The notes beneath the pieces are model-generated. The model ran no database searches. It was not told the origin of the DNA and worked only from the letters and a program-made list of their open reading frames with translations. Made by a program: the position numbers and the translations under genes. Source: Pigmentiphaga sp. NML030171 (lineage in GTDB: Bacteria > Pseudomonadota > Gammaproteobacteria > Burkholderiales > Burkholderiaceae_B). Taken from it: a stretch of 64,000 nucleotides of DNA. How positions within the stretch are numbered: the first letter of the stretch is position 1; every line of letters begins with the position of its first letter. Positions 34,432-42,645 of this stretch are shown in pieces. The stretch is taken from contig NZ_NINX01000021.1 in NCBI RefSeq assembly GCF_002188635.1, positions 62,001 through 126,000 on the forward strand. Reading direction: 5' to 3'.

Positions 34432-34458
34432 GACGATCGGCGCGGGCCGGAATCGACA
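34432..34458 (-). promoter_or_regulatory. Candidate ECF42-dependent promoter
   Basis: On the minus strand TGTCGA (34458-34453) and CGTC (34435-34432) are separated by exactly 17 bp. This matches the described ECF42 consensus of TGTCGA at -35 and CG(A/T)C at -10. It points at the DGPF-VOC-sigma-MFS gene set, giving an autoregulated operon. Confidence 0.6.
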
Positions 34459-34497
34459 TGGCGGAGACGGCCTAGGGAAACTACCAGGTCGAGCGGT

Positions 34498-34851
34498 TCA
34501 GCGGTAGCAGGGAGCCACCTCGCGGACCTCGACCGTGCACCATTGCGCCGCCGGGCAGGCTTGCGCGATGGCTACGGCCTCCTCGCGCGTGGCGCAGTCC
34601 AGCAGGAAGAAGCCGCCTATCATTTCCTTGGCTTCGGCGAACGGCCCGTCCACCAGGCGGGTGCGGCCGTCCCGCTTCTGCACGCGCACGGCGCCGTCCT
34701 GCGAGGCCAGCGATTCGGCGGCCAGCAACAGGCCGCGCGTCTTCAGATCGGCGCCGAAGGCGACCATGCGGTCGTAGAGGTCGCGGCCCGCCGCCTCGCT
34801 GCGTTCGGCGCGCTGGCCGGTGGGTTCGACGATGAGCAGCATGTAGGCCAT
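34498..34851 (-). CDS. Second YCII/DGPF-domain protein
   Basis: A 117-residue paralogue of the neighbouring DGPF protein: MLLIVEPTGQRAER, LVDGPFAEAKEMIGGFFLLD, ATREEAVAIAQACPAA. Start at MAYMLL (34851) is preferred; a TTG four codons earlier is possible. It lies upstream of the candidate ECF42 promoter, so it needs its own promoter or lies outside the autoregulated unit. Confidence 0.87.
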   Translation of the reverse strand: MAYMLLIVEPTGQRAERSEAAGRDLYDRMVAFGADLKTRGLLLAAESLASQDGAVRVQKRDGRTRLVDGPFAEAKEMIGGFFLLDCATREEAVAIAQACPAAQWCTVEVREVAPCYR

Positions 34852-35103
34852 GGGGACTCGCAAGAGAGGGCCGCGGGGCGCGGCCGGCGAAGGCGGAGCG
34901 CCCGATTCTTGCAGATTTCGCGTCTTTTTTCATGACAGCGTGTAAGCGCGGCGGGAGCACGTATTTAGATGGCCAACTGATAGAACTACAAATTTTTCTC
35001 GTTTGCCTGTCCCGCCGCCCGCGGGTGAAATGCCTGCCATGTCGCCGCGGGACATCGGAAGGCGGGCCTTGCTTTCCGGGCCGTCCGGCGGGAAGGAGAA
35101 GTG

Positions 35104-36114
35104 ATGAGGCAAGCAAGTACAGCGGCGGCGCAGGGTCGCCGCCGGTGGCTGGCGGCATGTGCCGCGGCCCTGGGCGTCGCGGCCGCGGCGCCGGCGATGG
35201 GGCAGCCGGCCTGGCCGGCGCGGCCGGTGCGCATCGTGGTGCCCTATGCGCCCGGAGGCGGCGTGGACGTGATCGCCCGCGCCCTGGCCGAGCGCCTGGG
35301 GCAGAAATGGGGCCGGCCGGTCATCGTCGAGAACAAGCTGGGAGCGGCTTCCATCATCGGCGCCGACGCCGTCGCCAAGGCGGCGCCCGATGGCCACACC
35401 CTGCTGGTCACCAGCGAATCGACCATCACCAGCAACCTCTTCCTGTACGACAAGCTGCCCTACGATGCCGTGCGCGACCTGGCGCCGATCTCGCAACTGG
35501 TCAGCCTGCCACAGATGGTGCTGGCGCATCCGTCCGTGAAGGCCGCCACGCTCGACGAACTGGTCGCGCTGGCGAAGGCCAGGCCCAACGAGCTGAACTA
35601 CGCCTCGATGGGATCGGGCAGCCTGCCCCATCTGCTGTTCGAGGGGCTGCGGCACAAGACGGGCATACGGATCACCCAGGTGCCCTACAAGGGCATCATG
35701 CCGGCCGTGACGGCGCTGATCGGCGGCGAGGTGCAACTGGCCATGGTGGGCGCGGCCATCGCCGAGCCTCACATCCGCGCGGGCAAGATGAAGCCGCTGG
35801 CCATCGCGCGGGCCAGCCGGCTGGCGTCCGAGCCCGACGTGCCTACCCTGGCGGAGGCCGGCCATGCCGACGTCGACCCGCGCGAATCCTGGTTCGGCCT
35901 GTTCGCCACCGGCGGCACGCCCGACGCCGTGATCCAGCGCATCCATGCCGACGTGAAGGCGATCGCCGCCGATCCGGAATTCCAGCAGCGCTTCGTGGCC
36001 GCGCGCGGCTTCGACCCGGTGTTCTCGGCGCCGGCTGAATTCGCCGCCGCGCTGCGCGACGAAATGCGCCACAAGGAACGCCTGATCCGCCTGACCGGAG
36101 CCAAGGCCGACTAA
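35104..36114 (+). CDS. Bug-family tripartite tricarboxylate transporter binding protein
   Basis: A 336-residue periplasmic binding protein. A twin-arginine-like GRRRWLAACAAAL signal ends near AMG-Q. Motifs: RIVVPYAPGGGVDVIAR, VIVENKLGAASIIGADAVAKAAPDG, TQVPYKGIMPAVTALIGGEV, PDVPTLAEAG. AAGGAG lies before the start codon. Its stop overlaps the next start by one base, coupling it to an amidohydrolase. The pair may bind and then process the same amide or heterocyclic compound. Confidence 0.93.
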   Translation: MRQASTAAAQGRRRWLAACAAALGVAAAAPAMGQPAWPARPVRIVVPYAPGGGVDVIARALAERLGQKWGRPVIVENKLGAASIIGADAVAKAAPDGHTLLVTSESTITSNLFLYDKLPYDAVRDLAPISQLVSLPQMVLAHPSVKAATLDELVALAKARPNELNYASMGSGSLPHLLFEGLRHKTGIRITQVPYKGIMPAVTALIGGEVQLAMVGAAIAEPHIRAGKMKPLAIARASRLASEPDVPTLAEAGHADVDPRESWFGLFATGGTPDAVIQRIHADVKAIAADPEFQQRFVAARGFDPVFSAPAEFAAALRDEMRHKERLIRLTGAKAD

Positions 36115-37460
36115 TGGGCATGCAGTCAGCAAGATGGCACGAGGCGGCCGGACACGTGTCCGGCCTGCCCGCGCGCGAGGAATTCGTGATACGGGGCGGC
36201 CATGTGATGACCATGGCCGACGGCATGGACGACCTGCCCGATGCCGACGTCCATGTCCGCGACGGAACGTTGGTGGCGATCGGCCGCGGACTGCGCGCGC
36301 CGGGGGCGCGGGAGCTGGATGCGCGCGGCATGATCGTGATGCCGGGCTTCATCGACACGCACTGGCACCTGTGGAACTGTTCGCTGCGCGCGCTGATCAG
36401 CGGCGACGAAGCTGCGCGCGGCTATTTTCCGGTGACCTTGTCCATGGGGCCGCGCTTCACGCCGGACGACTCCTACCACTCGGTGAGGCTCGGGCTGGCC
36501 GAGGGCCTGGCGAGCGGTATCACCACGGTCCACAACTGGTCGCACAACACCCGCACGCCCGATCACGCCCGCGCTGAACTGGCGGCCATGCGCAGCCTGG
36601 GCATACGGGGCCGCATGGCCTATGGCTGGGGGCAGGACCTGCCGCTGGGGCGCGCGATGGACCTGGATGGCCTGGCGGAAATCGCCCGGGCCGAGGGCGG
36701 TGATCCCATGATCCACCTGGGCGCGGCGCTGCGGACGCCGGTATCCAATCCGCGCGGCACCGTGCCCATCGACATCGTGCGCGCCGAGTTCGCGGGCGTG
36801 CGGCGCCTGGGCCTGCCGATCACCATGCACGCGCGCCCGGGGGTGGTCTCGGTGCTGGACGCGCACGGCCTGCTGGGGCCCGACCTGCAACTGGTGCACC
36901 CCCAGGGCGTGTCGCAGCAAGAACAGCTGCGGCTGGCCGCCTGCGGCGTCTCGTTCTCGTGTTCACCGGTGATCGAGGTGTTGTACGCCCAGGCATCGCG
37001 CGGCGTGATCCAGTTCCACGAGCTGGAGTGCGCCTGCGTGCGGCAGAGCCTGTCGGTGGACAGTTCGTCGGCCTCGGCCAACGCCGATTTCTTTGCCTGC
37101 ATGCGCGCCCTGCTGTGGTCGCATCGCCAGCGTTTCGGCGCCGAGGTCCCGCTCACGGCGCGCCGCCTGCTGCGGCTGGCCACGCTGGACGGCGCGCGCG
37201 ACCTGGGCATCGCGGACCGCGTCGGTTCGCTTGAGGCGGGCAAGCGGGCCGACGTCATCCTGGTCCGCACCACGGACCTGAACATGGCGCCGGTGGCGGA
37301 CCCGGCCTTCTCGCTGGTCTACTCGGCCCAGCCGGCCAACGTGGATACCGTCATCGTCGACGGGCGGGTCTTGCGTCGGCACGGGCAGTGGACCGCCTGC
37401 GATCCCGCGCAGATCGTGCGTGACGCGGCCCAGTCCGTGCGCGAACTGGCAGCGCGGTGA
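36114..37460 (+). CDS. Metal-dependent amidohydrolase (cytosine/guanine deaminase-like)
   Basis: A 448-residue TIM-barrel hydrolase. GFIDTHWHLW gives the HxH metal pair (~82-86), then VHNWSH, ITMHARPG, QLVHPQGV and SLSVDSSSASANADF, the last with the Asp ligand. The C-terminal GSLEAGKRADVILVR is typical of the deaminase/chlorohydrolase branch. It overlaps the upstream Bug gene by one base (TAATG). Substrate unknown. Confidence 0.88.
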   Translation: MGMQSARWHEAAGHVSGLPAREEFVIRGGHVMTMADGMDDLPDADVHVRDGTLVAIGRGLRAPGARELDARGMIVMPGFIDTHWHLWNCSLRALISGDEAARGYFPVTLSMGPRFTPDDSYHSVRLGLAEGLASGITTVHNWSHNTRTPDHARAELAAMRSLGIRGRMAYGWGQDLPLGRAMDLDGLAEIARAEGGDPMIHLGAALRTPVSNPRGTVPIDIVRAEFAGVRRLGLPITMHARPGVVSVLDAHGLLGPDLQLVHPQGVSQQEQLRLAACGVSFSCSPVIEVLYAQASRGVIQFHELECACVRQSLSVDSSSASANADFFACMRALLWSHRQRFGAEVPLTARRLLRLATLDGARDLGIADRVGSLEAGKRADVILVRTTDLNMAPVADPAFSLVYSAQPANVDTVIVDGRVLRRHGQWTACDPAQIVRDAAQSVRELAAR

Positions 37461-37491
37461 ACGTGCGCCGGCCGGGACGGCCGGCGCGGCA

Positions 37492-38400
37492 TCAGCCGCG
37501 TTCCTCGAATTCCTTGCAGTGCGCCGCCAGGTGGGCGCGGAAGGACGCCGCCGCCGGCGACAGCGAACGGCCGGGCTGCGTGACCAGTTCGATCTTGCGA
37601 TACACCACCGGGTCGTGCAGCACGCGAAAGCGCGCGCGTTTCGATCGGGCCAGCAGCCCCGCGTAGGACGGCATGACCGCGATGCCCAGGCCGGCCTCGA
37701 CCAGGCCGATGGCCGACCACAGGTAGTGCACTTCGAAGCGCGGCTGGGCCGCGATTCCCGACTGGTGCAGCACGCGGTCCATCTGCGGCAGCGATCCGCT
37801 CAACTGCGGCACGACGATCATGGGCTGGCTGGCCAGGTCGGCCCATGTCAGGTCCCGTCTCTTTCGCGCCAGCGGCCACGCGCTCGGGATCATGGCGCCC
37901 AAAGGGTGCCGCAGCAGCAGGCTGCGGTTCAGCTCCACCTCGTTGCCGGTGAACACGCCCACGCCCAGGTCGGCCTCGCCCTGCTGCACCTGCCGCAGGA
38001 TGACGTCGGGCGGGGCGTCGGACATCCTGACGTCGATGGCGGGATGGGCGGCCTGGAAGGCCGCGATGGCATCCGGTAGCAGCGTGGCCGCCATGACCGG
38101 AGTGGTCGCCACCGTGACGCGCCCACGGCGCATCTGCACCAGGTCCTGGGTGCGGCGGATGGCCTGTTCCACCTCGCCCAGGATGCGTTCCGCGTGCTGC
38201 AGGAATTCCGTGCCGGCCTCGGTGACCGCGAGCTTGCGCGTGGACCGGTCCAGCAACTGCAACCCCAGTTGGCCTTCGAGCTCCCGCACCAGCAGGCTGG
38301 TGGCGGACTGGGTCAGGTGCAGCCGGCGCGAGGCCGCGGTGAAACCGTCGCAATGCACGACTTCGACGAACGCGCGCATCTGGCGCAGGGTCACATTCAT
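37492..38400 (-). CDS. LysR-family transcriptional regulator
   Basis: A 302-residue LysR protein: HTH FTAASRRLHLTQSATSLLVRELE (~20-42), effector domain with VATTPVMAATLLPDAI and VEAGLGIAVMPSYAGL. It converges on the amidohydrolase gene and lies 3' to 5' behind a PfpI-type gene. A 12-bp perfect inverted repeat is just before its start codon. It may control the Bug/amidohydrolase pair, though no site is seen near them. Confidence 0.9.
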   Translation of the reverse strand: MNVTLRQMRAFVEVVHCDGFTAASRRLHLTQSATSLLVRELEGQLGLQLLDRSTRKLAVTEAGTEFLQHAERILGEVEQAIRRTQDLVQMRRGRVTVATTPVMAATLLPDAIAAFQAAHPAIDVRMSDAPPDVILRQVQQGEADLGVGVFTGNEVELNRSLLLRHPLGAMIPSAWPLARKRRDLTWADLASQPMIVVPQLSGSLPQMDRVLHQSGIAAQPRFEVHYLWSAIGLVEAGLGIAVMPSYAGLLARSKRARFRVLHDPVVYRKIELVTQPGRSLSPAAASFRAHLAAHCKEFEERG

Positions 38401-38412
38401 ACGGCGGCGCTA

Positions 38413-38443
38413 CCTATACTTGCCTGGTCGCGGCAAGTATAGG
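38413..38443. promoter_or_regulatory. 12-bp perfect inverted repeat before LysR gene
   Basis: CCTATACTTGCC (38413-38424) and GGCAAGTATAGG (38432-38443) flank a 7-bp spacer. It begins 12 bp upstream of the LysR start codon and contains -10-like TATACT on both strands. Likely an autoregulatory operator; a hairpin terminating the PfpI-type transcript is the alternative, but no T run follows. Confidence 0.55.
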
Positions 38444-38481
38444 GGTTGCCGGCCGCCCCCGCGCCGGGCACATACCCGGGG

Positions 38482-39060
38482 TCAGGTAGGCTGCGCGCCC
38501 GATGGCGTGTCGGCGCTCTCGACGTTGGACAGCGCGGCGATCAGCTTCGCGTTGAATGCCGGCAGGTCGTCGGGCTTGCGGCTGGTGATGAGGTTGCCGT
38601 CCAGCACGACTTCCTCGTCCACCCACTGTCCGCCGGCATTGCGGATGTCGTCCTGCAACGATGGCCAACTGGTCAGTTGCCGGCCGTCGACCATGCCGGC
38701 CGACACCAGCAGCCAGGGGCCGTGGCAGATGACGGCCACCGGCTTGCCCGTGTCGTGCAGCGCCTGCACGAAGCGCTGCGCGCCCTTGTCGGTGCGGATG
38801 ACGTCCGCGTTGAAGACGCCGCCGGGCACGACCACGCCGGCGTAGCGGGTGGGGTCGGCGTCGTTCCAGCTCGCCTCCACGCGGAAGCGGTCGGCCTTCT
38901 CGTCATGCTTCATGCCCCGGATCTCGCCGGCCTGGGCGGAAAGAATGTGCACCGTGGCACCCGCGCGTTCCAGCGCTTCCTTCGGGCTCGTCAGTTCGAC
39001 CTGTTCGAAATTGTCGGTTGCCACGATGGCAACGGTGAGTCCTTGCAACGGCTTGGCCAT
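38482..39060 (-). CDS. DJ-1/PfpI family protein (YhbO/PfpI type)
   Basis: A 192-residue class I glutamine-amidotransferase-like protein. The nucleophile C112 sits in VICHGPW, and E19 in DNFEQVEL is the usual partner. Relatives act as deglycases, glyoxalases or stress proteins. GGAG 7 bp before the ATG fixes the start at 39060. Divergent from ompW. Confidence 0.9.
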   Translation of the reverse strand: MAKPLQGLTVAIVATDNFEQVELTSPKEALERAGATVHILSAQAGEIRGMKHDEKADRFRVEASWNDADPTRYAGVVVPGGVFNADVIRTDKGAQRFVQALHDTGKPVAVICHGPWLLVSAGMVDGRQLTSWPSLQDDIRNAGGQWVDEEVVLDGNLITSRKPDDLPAFNAKLIAALSNVESADTPSGAQPT

Positions 39061-39201
39061 GTCGATCTCCATAGTGGGGCGCCGCGTGGGCAGCCGGATG
39101 CCCCAGCAAGCGGCGTGCCCGAGGGCGGCTTGATCTGGGACAAGGCGCGCGGGGCGAGGGGCTGCCAAGCTGGAGCCTCATCGTTCGATATGGAGCTCCT
39201 C

Positions 39202-39834
39202 ATGTTTTCCCGCCGCACGCCGCCCATCCTGCTTGCCGCCCTTCTTGCCGCGGCGTTTTCGGCCGCGCAGGCGCACGAAGCCGGCGACTGGCTGCTCAAG
39301 GCCGGCATCAGCCAGGTCCGGCCGAAATCGGACAACGGCACCGTCCTGAACGGGGCCGTGCGCCTGGACGCCGGCAATTCGACGCGGCCCAGCGCCAGTC
39401 TGACCTACATGGCCACCCGCAACGTCGGGATCGAGCTGCTGGCCGCCGTACCCTTCCGGCACGACATCGGCGCTTCCGGCGCGGTGGGCGGCAACATCGG
39501 TTCGTCCCGGCAACTGCCGCCCACGCTTAGCGTGCAATGGCACTTCCTGCCCGATTCGCAGGTGCAGCCCTATGTCGGCCTGGGCGTGAACTACACGCGC
39601 TTCTTCCACACCCGGGCCGCGGGCGCCCTGGCCGGCCAGGACCTGAGCCTGGGCGACTCGTGGGGGCTGGCAGCGCAGGTAGGGGTGGACGTGAAGATGG
39701 GCGAGCGCTGGTTCCTGAACGCCAGCCTGCGCTACATCGACATTTCGTCCAAGGTGAAGCTGAACGGCAGCCAGATCGGCAAGGCGCGCATCGATCCGTG
39801 GGTGCCGACCATCGCTATCGGCTATCGCTTTTGA
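39202..39834 (+). CDS. OmpW family outer-membrane beta-barrel protein
   Basis: A 210-residue eight-stranded barrel. The signal peptide ends AQA-H (~24). Then GDWLLKAGISQVRPKSDNG, PTLSVQWHFLP, VQPYVGLGVNYTRFF and a C-terminal TIAIGYRF with the terminal Phe required for barrel assembly. A GGAG 6 bp upstream favours ATG 39202 over 39190. OmpW proteins pass small hydrophobic molecules and are stress- and iron-responsive. Confidence 0.92.
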   Translation: MFSRRTPPILLAALLAAAFSAAQAHEAGDWLLKAGISQVRPKSDNGTVLNGAVRLDAGNSTRPSASLTYMATRNVGIELLAAVPFRHDIGASGAVGGNIGSSRQLPPTLSVQWHFLPDSQVQPYVGLGVNYTRFFHTRAAGALAGQDLSLGDSWGLAAQVGVDVKMGERWFLNASLRYIDISSKVKLNGSQIGKARIDPWVPTIAIGYRF

Positions 39835-39857
39835 ACGGCGGGCCATTGGGGGGGTAG

Positions 39858-39884
39858 GGGTATACCCGGGGCGCGGTATATGAT
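39858..39884 (+). promoter_or_regulatory. Promoter of MFS gene with 10-bp palindrome
   Basis: GGGTATACCC (39858-39867) is a perfect palindrome near the -35 region; TATGAT (39879-39884) is a good -10 box. The ATG at 39894 is only 10 bp from the -10, so the mRNA may be leaderless or nearly so. The palindrome may bind a repressor. Confidence 0.4.
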
Positions 39885-39893
39885 TATGCGCAA

Positions 39894-41333
39894 ATGTCCG
39901 AGAACCCGCCGCACCCGCCATCTCCGCCCGGGAACGCCAGTCCCCACCCGCCTTCCGACCTCGCTTCACCGGTAGAAGACCAGCGCCAACTGATCCTGGC
40001 GCTGATCGGCATCTGCGCGGTCGTGATGCTGGTGGCGCTGGATTCGACCATCGTCGGCACCACGCTGCCGCGCGTGGTGGCCGAACTGGGCGGCATGCCG
40101 CTTTACGCCTGGGTCGGCACCGGATATCTGCTGGCCTCGGCCATCGTCATTCCCATCTTCGGCCGCCTGGGCGACCTGTTCGGACGCAAGTACTTCATCC
40201 TCGTCTCGCTGGGCCTGGTGTCGCTGGGCTCGGTGCTGTGCGGCATCAGCCAGTCGATGCCGCAACTGATCGCGGCCCGCACCCTGCAGGGTGTGGGCGG
40301 CGGCATGATGATCGCCACCGCCTTCGCGGCGCCCGCCGACCTGTTTCCCGATGCCATGCGGCGGGTGCGCTGGCAGGCCCTGATCTCGACGTCGTTCGCG
40401 GTGGCCAGCGGCGTGGGGCCGCTGCTGGGCGGGGCGATCACCGAATCCTTCGGCTGGCGGGCGGCGTTCTTCGTCAGCCCGGTGATGGGGGTGATCGCCT
40501 TCGTGATGCTGTGGCGGTATTTCCCGCCGCTCAAGCCCCGGCACGACACGCCACCGCGCATAGACTGGCTGGGCGGGGCGCTGCTGGCGCTGGCCGTGGG
40601 CACGCCCATGGCGGCGCTCGAGCTGGGCTTCTCCACCCACCCGCGTCCGGTGCTGGGCCTGGTGTTCCTGGCAGTGGCCGCCGTGTCGGTCTTCCTGCTC
40701 GTCTGGTACGAGCGCCGCCTGGAACAGCCCATGTTCCCGTTGCGCGTGCTCGAGCGCAGGGAGTCGCGCCTGTTGAACGTCGTCGGCGTGATGACCGGCG
40801 CGGTGATGTTCATCCTGATCTACTACGGCCCGCTGCTGCTGCAGGTGGAGGTGGGGCTGAGCCCCACCCAGGCGGGCATGATCCTCGCGCCGCTGGTGGC
40901 CTGCATACCGGTGGGCAGCGTCATCAACGGGCGCCTGTTCCCGCGCCAGAGCCAGCCTCAGCGGCTGATGGTGTTCGGCGCGCTGCTGCTGGCCGTGGGC
41001 TGCCTGGGCGTGATGTTCCTGGAGCGTGGATCGTCCATGGCCTTCGCCGTGGTCTCGTTCGGCCTGGCCGGCGTGGGCATGGGCTTCATCATCCCCAACC
41101 TGACGCTGTTCATGCAGATGATCGCCGAGCGCCGCGACGTGGGCGTGGCCTCGGCGCTGATCCAGACCATGCGCACCCTGGGCAGCGCGGTGGGCACCGC
41201 GCTGGTGGGGCTGGTCATCGCCCGCACGTCGGTCAATACCGGCATCGAGGCCGGCATGGTGATGGCCATCGTGTTCTGCGTCGCGATGATGGCCCTGTCC
41301 CAGCGCATCAAGATGAAGAACGTGCGCCGCTGA
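39894..41333 (+). CDS. MFS exporter, DHA2 (EmrB/QacA) type
   Basis: A 479-residue, 14-segment exporter. A proline-rich N-terminus (~25 residues) precedes VVMLVALDSTIVGTTLPRVVAEL, GRLGDLFGRKYFIL (motif A) and RTLQGVGGGMMIATAFA (motif C region). No ribosome binding site is seen, in line with the close -10 box. Substrate unknown. Convergent with the CoxG-like gene. Confidence 0.9.
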   Translation: MSENPPHPPSPPGNASPHPPSDLASPVEDQRQLILALIGICAVVMLVALDSTIVGTTLPRVVAELGGMPLYAWVGTGYLLASAIVIPIFGRLGDLFGRKYFILVSLGLVSLGSVLCGISQSMPQLIAARTLQGVGGGMMIATAFAAPADLFPDAMRRVRWQALISTSFAVASGVGPLLGGAITESFGWRAAFFVSPVMGVIAFVMLWRYFPPLKPRHDTPPRIDWLGGALLALAVGTPMAALELGFSTHPRPVLGLVFLAVAAVSVFLLVWYERRLEQPMFPLRVLERRESRLLNVVGVMTGAVMFILIYYGPLLLQVEVGLSPTQAGMILAPLVACIPVGSVINGRLFPRQSQPQRLMVFGALLLAVGCLGVMFLERGSSMAFAVVSFGLAGVGMGFIIPNLTLFMQMIAERRDVGVASALIQTMRTLGSAVGTALVGLVIARTSVNTGIEAGMVMAIVFCVAMMALSQRIKMKNVRR

Positions 41334-41358
41334 ACGCCGCGGCGCGCCGTTGCCGCGC

Positions 41359-41961
41359 TCAGTGCAGGAAGGTGTGGTAGACCACCAGGCCCGCGATGAC
41401 GGCCAGCGCGGCCAGCCACGACAGCCGGTTGACCCATTGCGAGGGCAGGTGCAGGGCATGCGCGCCGCCGGCGGCCATCGGCCTGGCCACGCGCGGCGGA
41501 CGGGGCGCGGGACGTTCCAGCGCCCGGCACGCGCAGACCGAGAACAGCGCGAAGAAGTTGTCCATCATCTTGCGCGCGATCTTCTCGGCCTGGTCCGTGC
41601 GCAACTGGGCGAGCTTGCCTTCCAGGTCGGCGTGGGCGGTGTACGAGACCCGCGTGCCGTCGCCTTCCGGCGTCAGCCGGATGTCGGCGTAACCCTTGGC
41701 CGATCCGGCCACGCCGCCTTCCCCCTCGAAAGTGAGGTGGTAGGAGTCCTGGGGCCGGATGTCGGTCAGCTGCAGCCGGCCGTGGAAGCGGGCCGACAGC
41801 GGGCCGACCTCGGCCCGCAGGTTGACCCGGTATTCGTTTTCGGAGAGGCGCTCGACCTTTTCGCATCCGCTGATACAGACCTTGAGGGTCTCGGGAGCGA
41901 CGAGCTTGTTCCAGGTGCGTTCCTGGGACGCTGGAATCAGGCGCGAACCGGATATGTCCAT
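41359..41961 (-). CDS. CoxG/SRPBCC family protein with C-terminal membrane anchor
   Basis: A 200-residue protein. Residues 1-150 follow the CoxG pattern: MDISGSRLIPASQERTWNKL, CISGCEKVERLSENEY, GKLAQLRTDQAEKIARKMMDNFF. A proline/arginine-rich linker leads to a membrane segment (~180-197, LSWLAALAVIAGLVVYH). CoxG proteins recruit CO-dehydrogenase-type molybdenum hydroxylases to the membrane, but no such enzyme is near. Alternative: a general lipid-binding SRPBCC protein. Confidence 0.85.
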   Translation of the reverse strand: MDISGSRLIPASQERTWNKLVAPETLKVCISGCEKVERLSENEYRVNLRAEVGPLSARFHGRLQLTDIRPQDSYHLTFEGEGGVAGSAKGYADIRLTPEGDGTRVSYTAHADLEGKLAQLRTDQAEKIARKMMDNFFALFSVCACRALERPAPRPPRVARPMAAGGAHALHLPSQWVNRLSWLAALAVIAGLVVYHTFLH

Positions 41962-42099
41962 GGTGAGTCTCCTTCGCCTTGGGGGCAGGGCCTGCGTGCC
42001 TGCCGTGTTGGCTGGCCGGCCGGTCTGTGCCGGCTGGGCTGGGGCGGTGACGTCCTTGTGGTCAATGTGCCACTAATCGCCATGGGTGTCCAGACGGGT

Positions 42100-42528
42100 T
42101 CAGTCCGCGCGCAGGTCCGGCAGGGGGCGCGGGCGCCGCTGGTGGTCGGTCGCCACGTAGACCAGGGTGGCCTCGGTGACCTTGACGACTTCCGAGTTGA
42201 GGCGGATGCGTTCGGCGTAGACCTCGACCGCGACCGTGATCGAGGTGCGGCCGGTCTTGACGATGTGGGCGTAGAAGCTGAGCAGGTCGCCCACGAACAC
42301 CGGTTCCTTGAACACGAACGAGGTCACGGCCACGGTGGCGACGCGGCCGTTGGCGCGGCCCTGGGCGGGCACCGACCCGGCAAGGTCGACCTGGGCCATG
42401 ATCCAGCCCCCGAACACGTCGCCCGACGGGTTGGAGTCGGCGGGCATGGGGATGACGCGCAGCACCGGCATCTGGCCGGCGGGCAGCGAATTGGGGGCAG
42501 GGGGCGGGTAGGGGAGCGAATCGGTCAC
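42100..42528 (-). CDS. Acyl-CoA thioesterase (YciA-like hotdog)
   Basis: A 142-residue hotdog enzyme hydrolysing acyl-CoA thioesters. NPSGDVFGGWIMAQVDLAG carries the catalytic Asp region, and VFVGDLLSFYAHIVKTGRTSI follows. The start is taken as GTG at 42528 with GGAG 6 bp upstream, since no ATG is in frame nearby. Divergent from a LysR gene. Confidence 0.9.
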   Translation of the reverse strand: MTDSLPYPPPAPNSLPAGQMPVLRVIPMPADSNPSGDVFGGWIMAQVDLAGSVPAQGRANGRVATVAVTSFVFKEPVFVGDLLSFYAHIVKTGRTSITVAVEVYAERIRLNSEVVKVTEATLVYVATDHQRRPRPLPDLRAD

Positions 42529-42645
42529 GCTGGACTCCACGAAGATGGTCGGTGCGGCGCGGGGCCATGCGGCAAGTGTATGCCCGGCCGGGCGCGGCAC
42601 CGGCCCCACGGTACAATTTCCGCCGGTTCCTCCACGGTTGCAAGC

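Noticed and set aside
34932-36038. A 368-residue plus-strand open frame over the Bug gene at 35104
   Set aside because: Out-of-frame shadow; the Bug protein frame carries all family motifs and a signal peptide.
39130-39143. FNR-like TTGAT-N4-GACAA between the PfpI-type gene and ompW
   Set aside because: The right half has two mismatches to the ATCAA half-site, and no independent support exists, although ompW is FNR-regulated elsewhere.
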